A DNA stretch of 64,000 nt from Trichobilharzia regenti (GCA_944472135.2 OX235267.1:20877452-20941451), one strand, 5' to 3'; numbered from the stretch's first letter, positions 33,445 to 45,214 are shown. The notes: generated by a model from the letters alone, not told the origin. A program made the numbers and translations.

Positions 33445-33913
33445 TCAGTGAAAATAATGGATTTTTAATCTCGAAGTCCCTAGATTCAATTTTGGACGAT
33501 CTTCAAGATATTCGTTTCCACCTTGTAAAATCTTTATATGATGAAGGAAATGGTTCATTAGAAATGTTTGCTCTTCATCGTTCGTGAAAGATTTACACGA
33601 ATTTAGTATTGGATGGTGTGGCCAAACGTGTAACTCTCTATGTACTTTTGCAATTTTGCTGATGCGTTTTGTATCTTCTAAGCGACTTTTGATATACTTT
33701 ATGGGTTCATCAGGTTGTTCTAGCATCAGCCCACCGACAATTGATTCAATAATACATAATAAATTAAAGTGTTCAGCTCTAGATTTGGAAGATAGATAAG
33801 CTTCAATTTCTGAAATCTGTGGAATTTGTAATGGGTATTCAGACTGAAAATACCTGGACCATTCCTATGCATAAGACGCCACCAGATTAATTGCCAACGG
33901 AGATTCAGCTTCC
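33445..33913 (-). CDS. Hypothetical docking-domain-like protein, 3' exons
   Basis: The - strand is open from 33843, after a TATTTTCAG acceptor, to the TGA at 33445, giving about 132 residues. It begins SEYPLQIPQISEIEAYLSS. Its first part, with FNLLCIIESIVGGLMLEQP followed by DEPIKYIKSRLE, resembles the helix-turn-helix docking (RIIa/Dpy-30-like) domains of adenylate kinase-like and sperm-tail proteins, where LxxGLMxExPxDPIxYL is typical. The remainder (RELHVWPHHP, FLMNHFLHHIK) is unknown. A possible 31-nt upstream exon (33883-33913, EAESPLAINL) would be joined across a 39-nt intron. Upstream exons are not established. A start-like exon with MLSNLPNLEHCAALF lies at about 34620-34681 (-). The long open reading suggests a true gene, but the name is unknown. 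Confidence 0.5.
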
Positions 33914-35361
33914 CTGAAAATGACTTCGAAGCAAAAGTTAGTGCAATAGAATTACAAACTAAAAAACATAAAAGACGGATAAGAATTAATACAAATAATT
34001 CATGACAGTTTTTAACATTAAATAAGGGGAATTTGAGAAAGGGACGAAGATTTTGAGGTTATCTTCACTGCTAAAACTGCGGGGAGATTCATGGATTAGA
34101 TGATTTGAAATCATGAAAATCACCACATTCAGTTAAAAGACTTTTCAACGAACTTTCCATCATGTTGTATCATCGTAAATATATGACTTTTCAAGAAACT
34201 ATATCCCACGAAAAAAATTTAAACAAATACTTAAAATGATAATGAGAAATGAGATAAAATGTTTGTGGTTACAATCAATATCAAGCGAGAAAGATAAATA
34301 ATGCCAAATGTAAAATAGCTCATAGAATTTTAGTCCTGGAAAGAGGTGTAAAATAATTGAAAACCCTCAAAGAGCACATCTTGACAATTACCATCTTTTT
34401 GGGATAATACCCTTTGGAGGCCAGCATCACTCATCAATCCCAAAAATATTTGCAGATTTCTAGCGCACTTTCCAGAGACCCAAAATGCGGCGAGGTTTAA
34501 AATAATTAAACATAAAAAAGCCAAACTTACAACCAAACTGCCTTTTTGATGTTTAACTTCTTTCAAAACGTTTTTAACATGCATGCATCGTACTAAACGT
34601 GAACGCTGTTTTTATACCTCATTCTGCCGATCATCAAACAGAGCTGCACAGTGTTCTAGGTTAGGTAAATTGCTTAACATTTGCTATAAACTATCCGAAA
34701 TTCAACCTGTCACATACATAGCTGTTGATCGCACACTTCTGACTAGTTCTGTATTTTGTTTGTTATCCTCACTTGCAGGTCAGGCAAGCCATTGTTTAAC
34801 TTTGTACTAATTCATGTCACTTTCCGTTAGACTGATTAAGTGTTGATTGTACATCACACACTGATTGTCTTGTTATTTTCTAAATAAGGAGTGAAACGGG
34901 AGCGACTTATGACAAACACTGTTATAAAGTCCCCACATTTTGACTAATTCGAAATTTGCTAGTATTTTTCTGAAGGTACGATATAGATGTGTAAGCATCC
35001 CAATCGGACAAAAAAGGGCGAATAGTAGGCACGGCGAATTTAGGTTTCATGACCACTTTTCCCACTTTGAGCATTATTTGGCCAAAATTAACCAATATTT
35101 TCTCAGTTTAAACATTATTTAAGCAATATCACATCATTCAGATCACTATATCACCAATCTTACCACATATCCAAAGTCATGGCCGCTTTAACTACTACTT
35201 CAACATTCTTCGCTCATTTTGTCCTACTGGAACAGTTTACAGATTTATATTTGTAGAAAAACATTTAATTATTCGTTAAGCACCCAGCTAGCATTTTTTT
35301 CGGGCGCACTGCAAACTTTGGGACAAAAACTTAGGGCGCATAAACATACGTGGGACAGTGT
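33914..35361. other. Possible upstream exons, otherwise unassigned
   Basis: The - strand holds two candidates for 5' exons of the gene ending at 33445: about 34620-34681 (MLSNLPNLEHCAALFDDRQN, then GTATAA) and 34527-34584 (MHVKNVLKEVKHQKGSLV, then the good donor GTAAGT). They cannot be joined confidently by eye. Nothing else is recognised. Confidence 0.3.
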
Positions 35362-35425
35362 CCCTAAGCCTGCCCTAAAAAGTCTGCAATGTGCCCTAAG
35401 TCTGCCCCAAAATATCTGCAATGCG
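35362..35425 (+). repeat. 32-bp tandem repeat, two copies
   Basis: Copies at 35362-35393 and 35394-35425, each CCCTAAG(C/T)CTGCCC(T/C)AAAA followed by (A/T)(G/A)TCTGCAATG(T/C)G. A third, partial copy starts at 35426 (CCCAAACA). The unit is GC-rich against its surroundings. Confidence 0.8.
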
Positions 35426-35869
35426 CCCAAACAAAATGCCAGCTGCACCCCTTGTAAGGGGTGTTCGTCCTAAGAGTCTTATACGGACGGTATTTCACTA
35501 AAATGGAAATGACTGAAGCTTTTGATTCGGTCTTCGACAAACAACATTTCGAAGAGTAATATCTCTACTAGATGAAATGACCGTCATTGGCGTCCTGAGA
35601 TGGGCTTGTAATACGTCTAGTCCACATAAGCCCTCACTAATCTAAGGCAAAGTGTAGGAAACTAGCCACGGAGTAACCTGGGAAATAAACCTAGGCTTAC
35701 TACAGTTGTAGTCAGAGTAGGACTGGTTGGCGTCATATTGTTACAAAGATATCCGATTTCACTCTATTGCCCCTGGCTTTCTGAGGCTCAACACGATATT
35801 CCACTCTCTAAGACATGTAAGGCATCACCGGCTTGATTCTATTGTTGCTTGGTAATACGTGGACAGGAG

Positions 35870-36170
35870 AGAATCCTCCGAGTTAGCTACCTGGACATAT
35901 ATCCAATATCCTGATTACGAGCTAGTATAAACCAGTGATTTCTTTGAGCTCGCTTCTTGATTGTGAGGTAGAGGTTCCAGATCTTCGGTGAGCTTCTGTG
36001 TAGTATGTCCCGCCACTCGACTGCTTTAGCTCTGGTAGACTCCAAGAGGAGTGGTGCGGGGATTGGTCGAGATGTGGTTTGTAGTATGCAGTATGTTAGG
36101 ACTGTATTGCTGCCGTGAATGGAGTTTGACCTAACTCCCGTTGGTCATTCGGTGTAGTCATAAAAGCAGA

Positions 36171-36201
<31 letters not shown>

Positions 36202-37090
36202 TATAATAATAATAATAATAATACGTTGTAGTGTTGAGATAAGTGGAATAATAAAGGTGACCTAAGGAAAAGATAGAGTGAGAGAAGGCAGAATAGGTCG
36301 TGGGGATTTAGTTTGTACGCTTATCCATTGACAGTGTGGTTTCAAGTTTTATGAGGATAAGCCACTGAGACACAAGCCTTGCATTTCTGCATGATTGTCT
36401 AGCTTCCGCTTAAAAATCTCCAGAGATGGCGCTGTAGTCACGGCCGCCGGTAAAGCGTTCCAGAGACGGCAAACTCGAAGTGAAAAGAAATGTGATCGCA
36501 CTCGAGCCTTTGGTCTCTGGTGTGCTATCCTTAGCAGGTTACCTCGTGGAAGCCTATAATCACTTAATGGCAGAATGCTTTTATTTGGGTGGGCCTGGTC
36601 ATTTAGGATCTGGTAGACGGTGATGAGGTCTCCCCTGTGCCTACGGTAACTAAGTGTGAAAAGACCTAATTTCTTTAGTCTCTCCTCGTATGATTTGTTG
36701 CGGAGGCCGATCACCCATTTTGTCGCTCGTCTCTGGACACTTTCTAGAATGTTAGCATCCCTTTTGAGTAGCGGAGGTGCAATGATATTATGCACCTCAA
36801 GGTGTGGCCTCACATATGCCTTATATAACCTTAAGAACAGTTCGGGAGTGAGAAATCCCAGCTGCCTATGCATAAAGTGTAGGCTTTGGCGACGTCCCTC
36901 GAATAATTTCTACCGGTGTCTAGCTTTTCTGTTAGAATAAGACCTAGATCTCGCTCTGATGGAACACAACTCAAGTTCTGGCCACCAAGGGTGTAATTTA
37001 CACTCTGTGACCTGCCGGAATGAAGTTGCACTACTTCGCACTTCTTTAGATTGAAAGGCATTCCGTTAGCCAGAGCCCAGTTTCCCTGGA
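35870..37090 (-). mobile_element. CR1/jockey-like LINE 3' end, copy 1
   Basis: - strand frames at 36831-37085 (WALANGMPFNLKKCEVVQLH, then YTLGGQNLS and SERDLGLILTEKLDT) and 36349-36873 (LYKAYVRPHLE, ESVQRRATKWVIGL, LPAAVTTAPSLEIFKRKLDN) form the thumb and C-terminal part of a non-LTR reverse transcriptase. The two frames are offset by one small indel near 36850. The 3' UTR runs down to about 35870 and includes a TAA microsatellite. The copy is 5'-truncated next to an AT repeat at 37091. Confidence 0.85.
36174..36222. repeat. TAA microsatellite
   Basis: About 16 units of TAA with one phase break (ATATAATAAT) near 36203, inside a LINE 3' UTR. Confidence 0.9.
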
Positions 37091-37118
37091 CATATATATA
37101 TATATATGTATATATAAT
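37091..37118. repeat. AT microsatellite at LINE border
   Basis: ATATATATATATATATGTAT followed by ATATA, at the truncated 5' border of the first CR1-like LINE copy. Confidence 0.8.
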
Positions 37119-37289
37119 TCAGCCTAGATGGAGATATTACAAAACCTTTAATTGTACATCAAACAGAAACCAAACTTGATGTAAAACCTCCCATCACCAG
37201 GAGGAGACAAATACTCTCCAACACCCTTAGTCGTCTATTTGAACAATAACGAGTAACTGGTGTTATAGCGACGTCATCCAATATCCAAT

Positions 37290-38696
37290 ATCGTGTTAAC
37301 GACAGTAGAACTGGTAAACCAGTCTGATTTCCTTTGTGCTTGCTTTTTGATTTTGAAGTAAAGTTTCCTGGTCTTTGTTAAACTTCTGTATAGTTAGTCC
37401 CGCCTTTCAACTGCCGTAGCTCTGGTTGACTCTAAAATGAGTGGTGCTGGGATTGCTTATATGTGGTTTGTAGTATGTGGTGTGTCGAGGCCGTGTCACT
37501 GCTGTGTATGGAGTTGATCCTTGACCAGCCAGTTCTTTGGTGTCGTCGTCAGAGGAAAAGAGATAATAATAACAGATGTAATTAGTGTACGTTATTCAGA
37601 CTGAAAGAAAGAAAATATATAAAGAAAAAGTAAAAAAACAGTAAGTTAATTAAATTTGTGGTTGATATATATATATACAGATATACATATATATGTATAT
37701 AATATGAATAATAATTATTATTGTTATAATAAGTGTAAGTGTAGTAGTTGGCGTAGTCAGGACAGTAAAACAGGAGAGAATGTAAATTAAAACAATGAAT
37801 TTAGATATCTACCCATTAATTGTATATGAGATTTTGAGGGGATAGGCCATATGGACACGGTCCTTGTTTTGCTGCATGATTGTCCAGCCTTCGCTTAAGG
37901 GTGTCCACAGACGGTGCTGCAGTCACATCTCCCAGTAGGGAGTTCCAGGGACGGAAAACGCGAAGTGAGAATAAGTGGGGGCGCAATCGAGTCTTTGCCC
38001 TCTTGTGAGATATCCTTCTGCGATTTTCACGAGCCCATACCTACTCAATGGCAGAACACCTCTATTTGGTTGATTCTGGTCGTTTGTTGTCTTGTAGGCA
38101 GTAACCATTTCCCCACTAAGCCAACGGTAGCTAAATGTGAAGAAACCTAATTTCTTCAGCTGTTCACCATATGGTTTGGTCCGGAGACCCACCACCCATT
38201 TTTTCACACGTCTTTGGATTCTTTCCAAAAGGATTGCATCTCTTCTGAGCAATGGGGGTGCAATGATATTATGCACTTCAAGGTGTGGTCTTACATTTTT
38301 TTTGTACAACCTTAGAAAAGAGCCCAGGAGTGAGTGCGCCCAACTGTCCACGAGTTAAGTGCATGACTGCATATGCCCTCGCTACATCCCCATGTAGTTC
38401 ACGCTTATGCCCATTTTTCCTTTAAAACTAGGTCTTTTTGTTCAGGACAAGTTTACCTTGCAGAGGGAGCACCCTACATTCTGCAACCCACAGTTATATA
38501 GTTGCAAAGCTGTACTTTTCCAGGTTGGAACTCATATCATCGGCCACTCTCCAGTCTTTAAGACATTTAAGGTCTGTCCGCAGTCGATCTGAGTCTTCCC
38601 TAATACTCTCCAAATAGGTAACGAATTTCAGTAATAAAAAGTTAGCGAACGGATGGTTAAAACATTCTGGAAAGCGATAGAAGGGGTAATGGGCAT
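37290..38696 (-). mobile_element. CR1/jockey-like LINE 3' end, copy 2
   Basis: - strand frames repeat the same protein end as copy 1: FLRLYKKNVRPHLEVHNIIA, ERIQRRVKKWVVGLRTKPYG, KKLGFFTFSYRW, with a frameshift before the final FKRRLDNHAA-like segment at about 37880-37930. Upstream, 38494-38640 shows weaker RT text (DRLRTDLKCLKDW). The 3' UTR (37290-37560) aligns with that of copy 1 at 35900-36150. A young RTE copy abuts it at 38697. Confidence 0.75.
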
Positions 38697-39415
38697 ATGT
38701 AAAGGACGGAGGTGATGAAAATAACCAAACAACAACAACAACAGCAACATCCAGCGTCAATCACCATCAACGGGAGGGATTTGAAAGAGACCACTTCATT
38801 CACTTATCTAGGGAGCATTGTCTCAACTACAGGCAGTCGGAACGGACGAGGATGTCAAATCGAGCGAGAATCAGGAAGGCGAGAAGCACATTCATCAACC
38901 TGAAACCAATCTGGAAATCTTCGTCACTCAACCAGCATCAACAACAAAATTCGGTCGGATTTTCAATACAAACGTCAAGTCAGTCAGTTCTTCTATACGG
39001 ATAAGAAACTTGGCGGGCGGGTCACAAAGAATATTTCCAACAGCCTGTTGCAGACCTTTATCAACGCTGGATCTATACTGAAGATCAGATGGCCGAGCAG
39101 GAAAGAATCACCAACAAGAAACTATGAGAACAAACAAAACAAGAACCATTCGCCAACCAACAAATATGCAGGAGAAAGTAGAGATGGATCAGACACTCGC
39201 TGAGGAGACCGCTGGGTGACATCGCGCGTCAAGCCCTCGAGTGGAACGTCGGTGTGACAGTGACATGGAGGAGATCGTGTGAAGAGGAGTTGAAAGAGTA
39301 TGGACTAACATGGATGCAGGTGAAAAGTACAGCAGAAGATAGAAGCAAGTGGAGACGTGCAGTTGAAGCCCTATGTTCCACCAGGAACCCAAGGAAGCAA
39401 TAATAATATAAAGGA
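38697..39415 (+). mobile_element. RTE-like LINE 3' end, young copy 2
   Basis: Nearly the same sequence as 28290-29023. It starts in the KTEVMKI codons and runs through SITINGRDLKETTSFTYLGS, GTDEDVKS and FNTNVKSV to the same 3' end with a short AAT tail. Candidate target duplication: ATGTAAAGGA at 38697-38706 and ATATAAAGGA at 39406-39415 (one mismatch). The CAA run coding Gln is one unit shorter than in copy 1. It is 5'-truncated and frameshifted. Confidence 0.82.
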
Positions 39416-39489
39416 AGAGCTCAGAGGATACCTATAAAATGTGTAAGGCACCTGAGTTTCAAGAAGATCGTCCATTTTGTGTGACTACC

Positions 39490-39740
39490 GTGTTGACGGA
39501 TGAATATCCAGCCTCCCCTAAATCTCTCTGTGGGAGGTTGTTAACCTCAACTGCTAGTAAAAATTTCCAGGGACAGCAAACTTGAGGAGTAAAGAAACAG
39601 GGACTTCCTCAAGTATTTGCCGTTTGATTCACGAACTAATATATTCGGTATCCTGTATTCTTTCACGAACTGTCATCAATTGGATTTGACTGAGCTTGCT
39701 TCTTGATAGTTAGTCGATGGTTCTCGAACTAGGTGGCAGT
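39490..39740 (-). mobile_element. CR1-like LINE 3' end fragment, copy 3
   Basis: 39518-39610 (CAGCCTCCCCTAAATCTCTC, AAATTTCCAGGGACAGCAAA) is a decayed version of the C-terminal coding end at 37885-37965. GAGCTTGCTTCTTGATAGTT at 39690 matches the 3' UTR of copies 1 and 2. No frame is intact. Confidence 0.45.
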
Positions 39741-40159
39741 GATGGGACATTTGCGTTACACTTTACTTATATTGTGCTCTGTATTAAAGCCGAGAAGCTG
39801 TCGGGATCATTCTATGGAAATTTTAAAAACCAACACACGGAGATAATTAGGATGAAAGTAGCTAAGTGCACGAACAAACAAGGTAAGCAGAACAGTAAAA
39901 TGGAGAGGGCTGTCTGGACATCAAAGACGAGTTTGGTTGAAAATCCGTCGACAGAGTGCAGCGCACAGAGCACACATCTTTGAAGCGAAGGTATATGGTA
40001 GGTATACAGTCCGTGTGTTGCCGCACGCTTAACAAGCTCCCGCTAAAATCCTTCCGCCAAATATGCATTGGCCACTGCTTCTGGTGTAACTGCATTGGTA
40101 GTAATGTTGTAAAGAAAATCAACGGGAATGCACTCGATTCTTCACGAGAGATTCTCTGT
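39741..40159. other. No gene recognised
   Basis: The overlapping open frames on both strands (39717-39983, 39956-40306) end in or overlap the SINE and lack any domain. I see no supported gene. Confidence 0.35.
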
Positions 40160-40352
40160 GCGTCGGTGGCACAGTGGTTAGGACTCTCGCCGACCATGCA
40201 CATGTTCCGGGGTTCGAGCCCACGCCGACGCACACCTGATATCTATGGTCGGCCTGTGAATTTCGGGCTACCGATATCCACGCTGAAAATTCCACACTTG
40301 TACTAAAAATACGGTGTGGAATCAAGCTGTAATCAAAAAATAAATAAATAAC
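40160..40352 (+). repeat. tRNA-derived SINE, copy 3
   Basis: The best-preserved copy: GCGTCGGTGGCACAGTGGTT (A box), GGGGTTCGAGCCC (B box) and GCCGACGCACACCTGATATC. The tail GAATCAAGCTGTAATC is followed by an A-rich AAATAAATAAATAA stretch. The first and last bases of the tRNA-like head (GCGTCGG and CCGACGC) pair like an acceptor stem. Confidence 0.88.
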
Positions 40353-41094
40353 ATAATTACAGGACATCATTTGAATGGTCACGAATACTTAACACCTAAA
40401 AAGTTGTGACTGGGCCACCAGCTAACCAATAGTAGCCAGTTGTATGGGGGCCTAATGGCACAGACCCCCAATCATAAGCTTTGTGCCGAAGGCCCATAGC
40501 ATCTTTTGTCTCTAGCCCCTAGACCTTTTTCTAAGACGCTAGTCCCCCTTTTCAGTGACAGCTGAACGATACTATTCATCTCATAATACAATTATAGGTA
40601 CGTTTTGTACACCCTTTGAAAAAGATGGTAGCTTTCTAGTTGTGAAGTCTATATGCATACATAAACTGTTCAGTTCACCCGAATAATTCACACTTGTATC
40701 TAAATAGCCTTCTGATGCTGCACAGAAGTCATTATCAGATAGAAAGTAGGCTGCTGTTCGTATTGTTAACTTGCCTCGGTCGATCACCTTGAATAACATA
40801 TGTTTGAAAGACGTTTCATTTATCTACGACTAGCCTTTCCAGTCTCTAGGTCTTCCTACAACATATATGAGTCCTCCGAACATTGTATTATCCACGAACT
40901 ATCTGCGTCGTTTGCGTGAAGAGCCGGGCTATTCAGGAGTCATGGAAAAACATGAATTCATGTCAAAAGCATTAGAGACTCTAGAATGTAACTCCGTCAG
41001 ACTTCCAAGGCCGATCTGTAACAAAGTGATCAGAGACGATTGACTATGGCACAGAATCCCCTTGCGTCTGTGTAGTCCACTGAGAATGAAAAAA
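40353..41094. other. Unassigned, possibly decayed gypsy pol
   Basis: No clear motif. The stretch lies just upstream of recognisable RNase H text and may include ruined RT sequence. Confidence 0.3.
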
Positions 41095-42231
41095 GCGTGT
41101 ATTCACGGGGTGAATAACAAGCTTTCCTAAGACCTTTCTCATCAAATGATAAGTTTGTTCTCACTACATACGCTTCTACCTTGAGTATAGCTGCAGTACT
41201 TAAGCAAAATGGACAACCTATCATTTGCATTTCACGATTCCCACGTAAGAGTTAACATTGGTACTCACAAACTCAGAAAGAGGCTGTAGCAGTTATGTGG
41301 GAAATAAGACTCCGGCACAAGCATCTCTTCGCTACTAAATTCCACATAGCTACTGATCATCAGGCTTTGAAATTCATTTAGAATAAGAAATCTTGGAATA
41401 GATCATCTACTGCTATGTTTCAAAGATGGAATTTAGAACTAAGTGTATATGATTATACTATTGAACACAGATTGGCTAAGGATATACCTCATGCAGACTT
41501 CTTATCTCGCTATTCGCTATTTGTATATTCTGCTAATGACGCTGATTGTTTGTTAATCCAGCCGTTGCATGTGGATAGAGTTGGACTTATAAATGATACT
41601 CGGAAATATTATGGGTGCATTATAAACGCAACAGAAAGAGGTTGGATTATTTGGTGTAAGCGAATATTTCCGGACTTTGATAAACGAAGAGATGAATTTC
41701 AGTCCATCCTGAAGGATTTCTATGTCTTAATGTCGGAATTATTCCTGCAACATTAAGATCTACAATCTTGGATGATCTTCATTCTACTCATTTGAGAGCT
41801 GATAAGATGAAATCATTAACACGCCTAACGTGCTGGTGGTCGGAAATTGATGCTGACATTATCATAAGTCTGTGTATTTGGACTTTGTAGCTTCTTAGGT
41901 AAATCATTTTTGTTAGTAGCAAAGGAATGTCGTAGTTCACTATGGGTAACTCTTAACCGACTGTGTTGATAATAATTTATAGTTAATACTGATTACCACT
42001 GCTAAAAGTCGTTTGATATCTGACAGCAGTGTAGCTTTCGGTTTGTTGGAAGTCAACATCGTTCCAGACCCTAATAGTGAGGACTTGTGCCACTGAGTAA
42101 CATCTCTCCACAATAAGTTACTTGTTTCATGTGCATTTTTCTTGTTAAATGTATCACTTCAGTGTAAAAATACCACTGAAACTCCGTGCCTTCTTATTGA
42201 TATAATTGTCATTGCAGTTGTGTTCAACTGT

Positions 42232-42422
42232 GCGTCGGTGTCACATTGGTTAGGACTCTCACCGACCATGTATATGGTTCGGGGTCCGATCCCCTGCCGA
42301 TGCACACGTGATATCTACGGTCGGCCTGCAAAATTTAGGATACCGATATCCATGCTGAAAATTCCATACTTGTACCAAAAATACAGTATGGAATCACTCC
42401 ATAATCAGAAAAATAAAAAAGA
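42232..42422 (+). repeat. tRNA-derived SINE, copy 4, inside gypsy integrase
   Basis: GCGTCGGTGTCACATTGGTT carries A-box changes (GTCACATTGG for GGCACAGTGG). The B box is GGGGTCCGATCCCC (TTCGA changed to TCCGA). Both pol III boxes are therefore damaged, and the copy looks older or decayed compared with 40160. It separates the zinc-binding and core parts of the surrounding integrase. Confidence 0.85.
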
Positions 42423-43302
42423 TAAGAGAGCTGTTCCAGTTGTTTGCATAAAACGCCCCATAGAAAGTCATCGTGGAAACCATAGTCTGCGTCTTGCGAG
42501 GTTTGGCAGAGTATTTATGAGGATTACTAAGGTGGATTCTTAAATTCATACTATGCTTAAATTATTGGGAATTATTATTGTAGATGGCCAGAAGTCACAA
42601 TTACAGATAGCCCTAGCGGAAGAATTCACTCACAGAGCTTAAAGGAAGATTTTTAGTCAAGAAGGAATTTCAGATGTCTTAGTTACTGATAATAGTACTC
42701 ATTTCACTAAGAATGATGATTGGCTTGAACATATGGGTTGTCGTCATCTGTACACGGCACCACATCATCCTCAGTCTAACGGGTTGGCAGAAAATTTCTT
42801 ACGAACATTAAAGAGTGCCATAGCATCAATGAGTCTTGAGAGTTTCGACGAGCTAGAGAGATGTGTAAATAATTCCCTACTTCAGTATCGCAATGCGGAG
42901 CATACAAGTACCCATGAAAATACTGCTAAACTATTCAAATCGCGAATTCCTTGAACGCACCTCATGTCCACGACTTCTGACATACATTATTATAGAAGGA
43001 ATGACCACAGACCTTCTGTCGGAATCATACTACAAAAAATGGGAAATCGAGCAGTGAAGACATAAGCCATCGAAGATCATTCAGCTCATAATAGACACCT
43101 GAATCAATTGAAAATAAATGAAGTAGGTCGTTACGATTATGATTTCAGTGATTCCGCTATTAATCCTGATCTTGCAGATAAATCCGAAATGGGTCCAGGT
43201 GATACTGATGAAAGTAATATCATAGAATCTGTTAGAAGATCGTAGAGACTTGCAAGCGAACAGAGACCTCATCATAAATACCCAAGGAGACATTGGATAT
43301 GC

Positions 43303-43493
43303 GATGAATGACAATTTCTATCACCGTATTGTTTAAATACTTACTGTTGCTTGTTAATATTTATTATATGAATTGCAAGTAATCCCGGGGAATACAAATT
43401 TCTTAATTCATCCCTCTCTGTGTTGCTGGTTGATTTCCTGTAATGTAGTCATTGCGAAACACAACTGTTGCAAATAATTATAACAATTCAACA
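43303..43493 (+). repeat. 3' LTR of the gypsy pol relic
   Basis: TGACAATTTCTATCACCGTA, TTGTTTAAATACTTACTGTT and TATATGAATTGCA match the 194-bp LTR at 29185 with many substitutions. The end is uncertain. Confidence 0.7.
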
Positions 43494-44159
43494 ACCTAGT
43501 CACGGATATTTGGGAAGAGGATATCATGTCGTGCAGTATCAAACACTTTAATTCACAACATAATCATAGGTATTTTTGACTACACTTATCTTATTTCTTT
43601 CGGTGCTAATTAGGGTTAGGATATGCTTCATCTTGCATCCGACAATGAAGTTATCGCCTCACTTTGCCCATTTATCTTTAAAACGTATTCACTCAAGTTC
43701 ACCTTTATGTCTCTGGCCTTGTGCGAACAAACCTTTATATTCTTAATTTATCTTTGAATCACTTACTGGCACACGCGAAAGTGTAAACTTCATCATTTCA
43801 TTTCCCTATTTTAGATTTTAACATTATGGTGCCATCATGTCGGCGAATATTCTGGAGCTGATTTTTAACAGCCAGGACAACGAGACCGTCACCTCCACGT
43901 TCCCCGTGTTTTCAGTGCAGCGCATCTGCTTTCATATTTATCTTGCCGTCATCAGTGTTTAGTGGCTGACTAAAACGCCAGCTACTCGAGTAATTAGCTA
44001 GTTAACGTCTGCTGTGGAACTAAACCAGCTATAAATTGATGTAGGCCTATATCACTGCCACAAAAGGGGCTGATATATGCGGATGAAACGGTCAAACCTA
44101 GTGCTTACGGTGCGCCTAAAATGTCACGACTAATATAGTAAGTGTATAACATATGCTCA
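43494..44159. other. No gene recognised
   Basis: Unassigned spacer. 43840-44100 is GC-richer and may belong to an unknown repeat, but I cannot identify it. Confidence 0.35.
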
Positions 44160-45103
44160 CATATGGAAAAATTAGAACACAGATTGGCGACTAAAGAATC
44201 CCTTATTCGTACGCCAATATGTAACCAACAATGGGGTTATTATACACAAAGTCTAAGAATAAGTGTTATATCAGTAATACTTCTGACAGTTTTCTATCTT
44301 CCACTGAACAGCGAACGATGAAACGATGACTGGCTCATTGATGCCTCCGCGAAAATTGGGGAAGTTGGTTTTGAGCAAACAACCATGAGTCGATCGTTCA
44401 ATCTTCATCTACATTGACACTTCTCGGCAAAAAAGGGATCCATCCCTATTTTCCATCACAACCAATACACATTTACTTCCATGCCATTGCGAGAACCTGG
44501 GTCACACGGACAGAGCTGAAATGGAAAACAAACAGAAAAGCCAACACACCACAAGCATACCCACAGCACAATCTCACACATCGCTGACGACCTGCGCCTC
44601 CAGACAGAGACCTCCTCTTGACATCTTGCAACACAATCGTCACTTGCTAGAATTACTCTTGCAGAATGCAACGTGACCATAGCGCCACCTCACGATACTC
44701 TACGCACATCCTCTTATCTACTCACTACGAGCTACCACCGCAATCGCATGTCACTCATTCTGCCTCACTTCTAGTAACGGTGACGTATGCAAGCCTCGAT
44801 CATCTACACTCTTACCCCCCGGCGTGTGGGACCACAGCTAATCATCATCTCTGTGTTCACGTCATTCTCAGCGCTAGCCTCCCCGGCGTATGCGACCCAC
44901 CTGCTTTCTTGAACATCAATCAATGCATTCACGGATGTAGAAGACTAGAAACAACTACAGAAGTAAGCACGACGAACAATTTAACAAAATTATGCAATAA
45001 AAGCAAGGTACTAAAACAACAAGTAAACACAGTGATTCCAAAAACGCCAGTTGATATGACACACCATACGTAAATACAAACAGTACACACAACCTAGCAG
45101 ATC

Positions 45104-45214
45104 ATGTCTGGATGGAATTCCCTTGAAAAACTGCAAGACTTACAGCAGTACGCCTACAACCCTTCTCAGGTTGACGCCCTAGGTTGGAAAATCGTCGAAG
45201 AGTTCATTTGCTGA
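45104..45214 (+). CDS. Small ORF, unknown (36 codons)
   Basis: ATG at 45104 to TGA at 45212-45214. It reads MSGWNSLEKLQDLQQYAYNP, then SQVDALGWKIVEEFIC. The composition looks protein-like and resembles a gag amino terminus or a first exon. It lies inside the BEL-like element on the opposite strand to its gag. No domain is recognised, and it may be chance or the start of another retroelement. Confidence 0.2.
   Translation: MSGWNSLEKLQDLQQYAYNPSQVDALGWKIVEEFIC

Larger units (their letters stand above)
41095..43493 (+). mobile_element. Ty3/gypsy-like pol relic with 3' LTR
   Basis: Broken frames give RNase H text (FVLTTYASTLSIAAVLKQNG, YSQTQKEAVAVMWEI, ATDHQALKFI), then AMFQRWNLELSVYDYTIEHR and HADFLSRYS. 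The integrase zinc-binding end follows (LDDLHSTHLRADKM). After a SINE insertion the integrase core reads VTDNSTHF and YTAPHHPQSNGLAENFLRTL, and then the tail that is fused to gag at 30404-30820. An LTR relative of the 29185 element follows at about 43303. Stops and frameshifts show it is dead. It is an older member of the family that the small LTR element derives from. Confidence 0.85.

Noticed and set aside
40119..40382. - strand ORF across the SINE at 40160
   Set aside because: It is the antisense shadow of the SINE head.
44666..45073. 135-codon + strand ORF as a gene
   Set aside because: Composition is simple (Thr/Ser/His rich) and it lies in a decayed LTR element; no domain.
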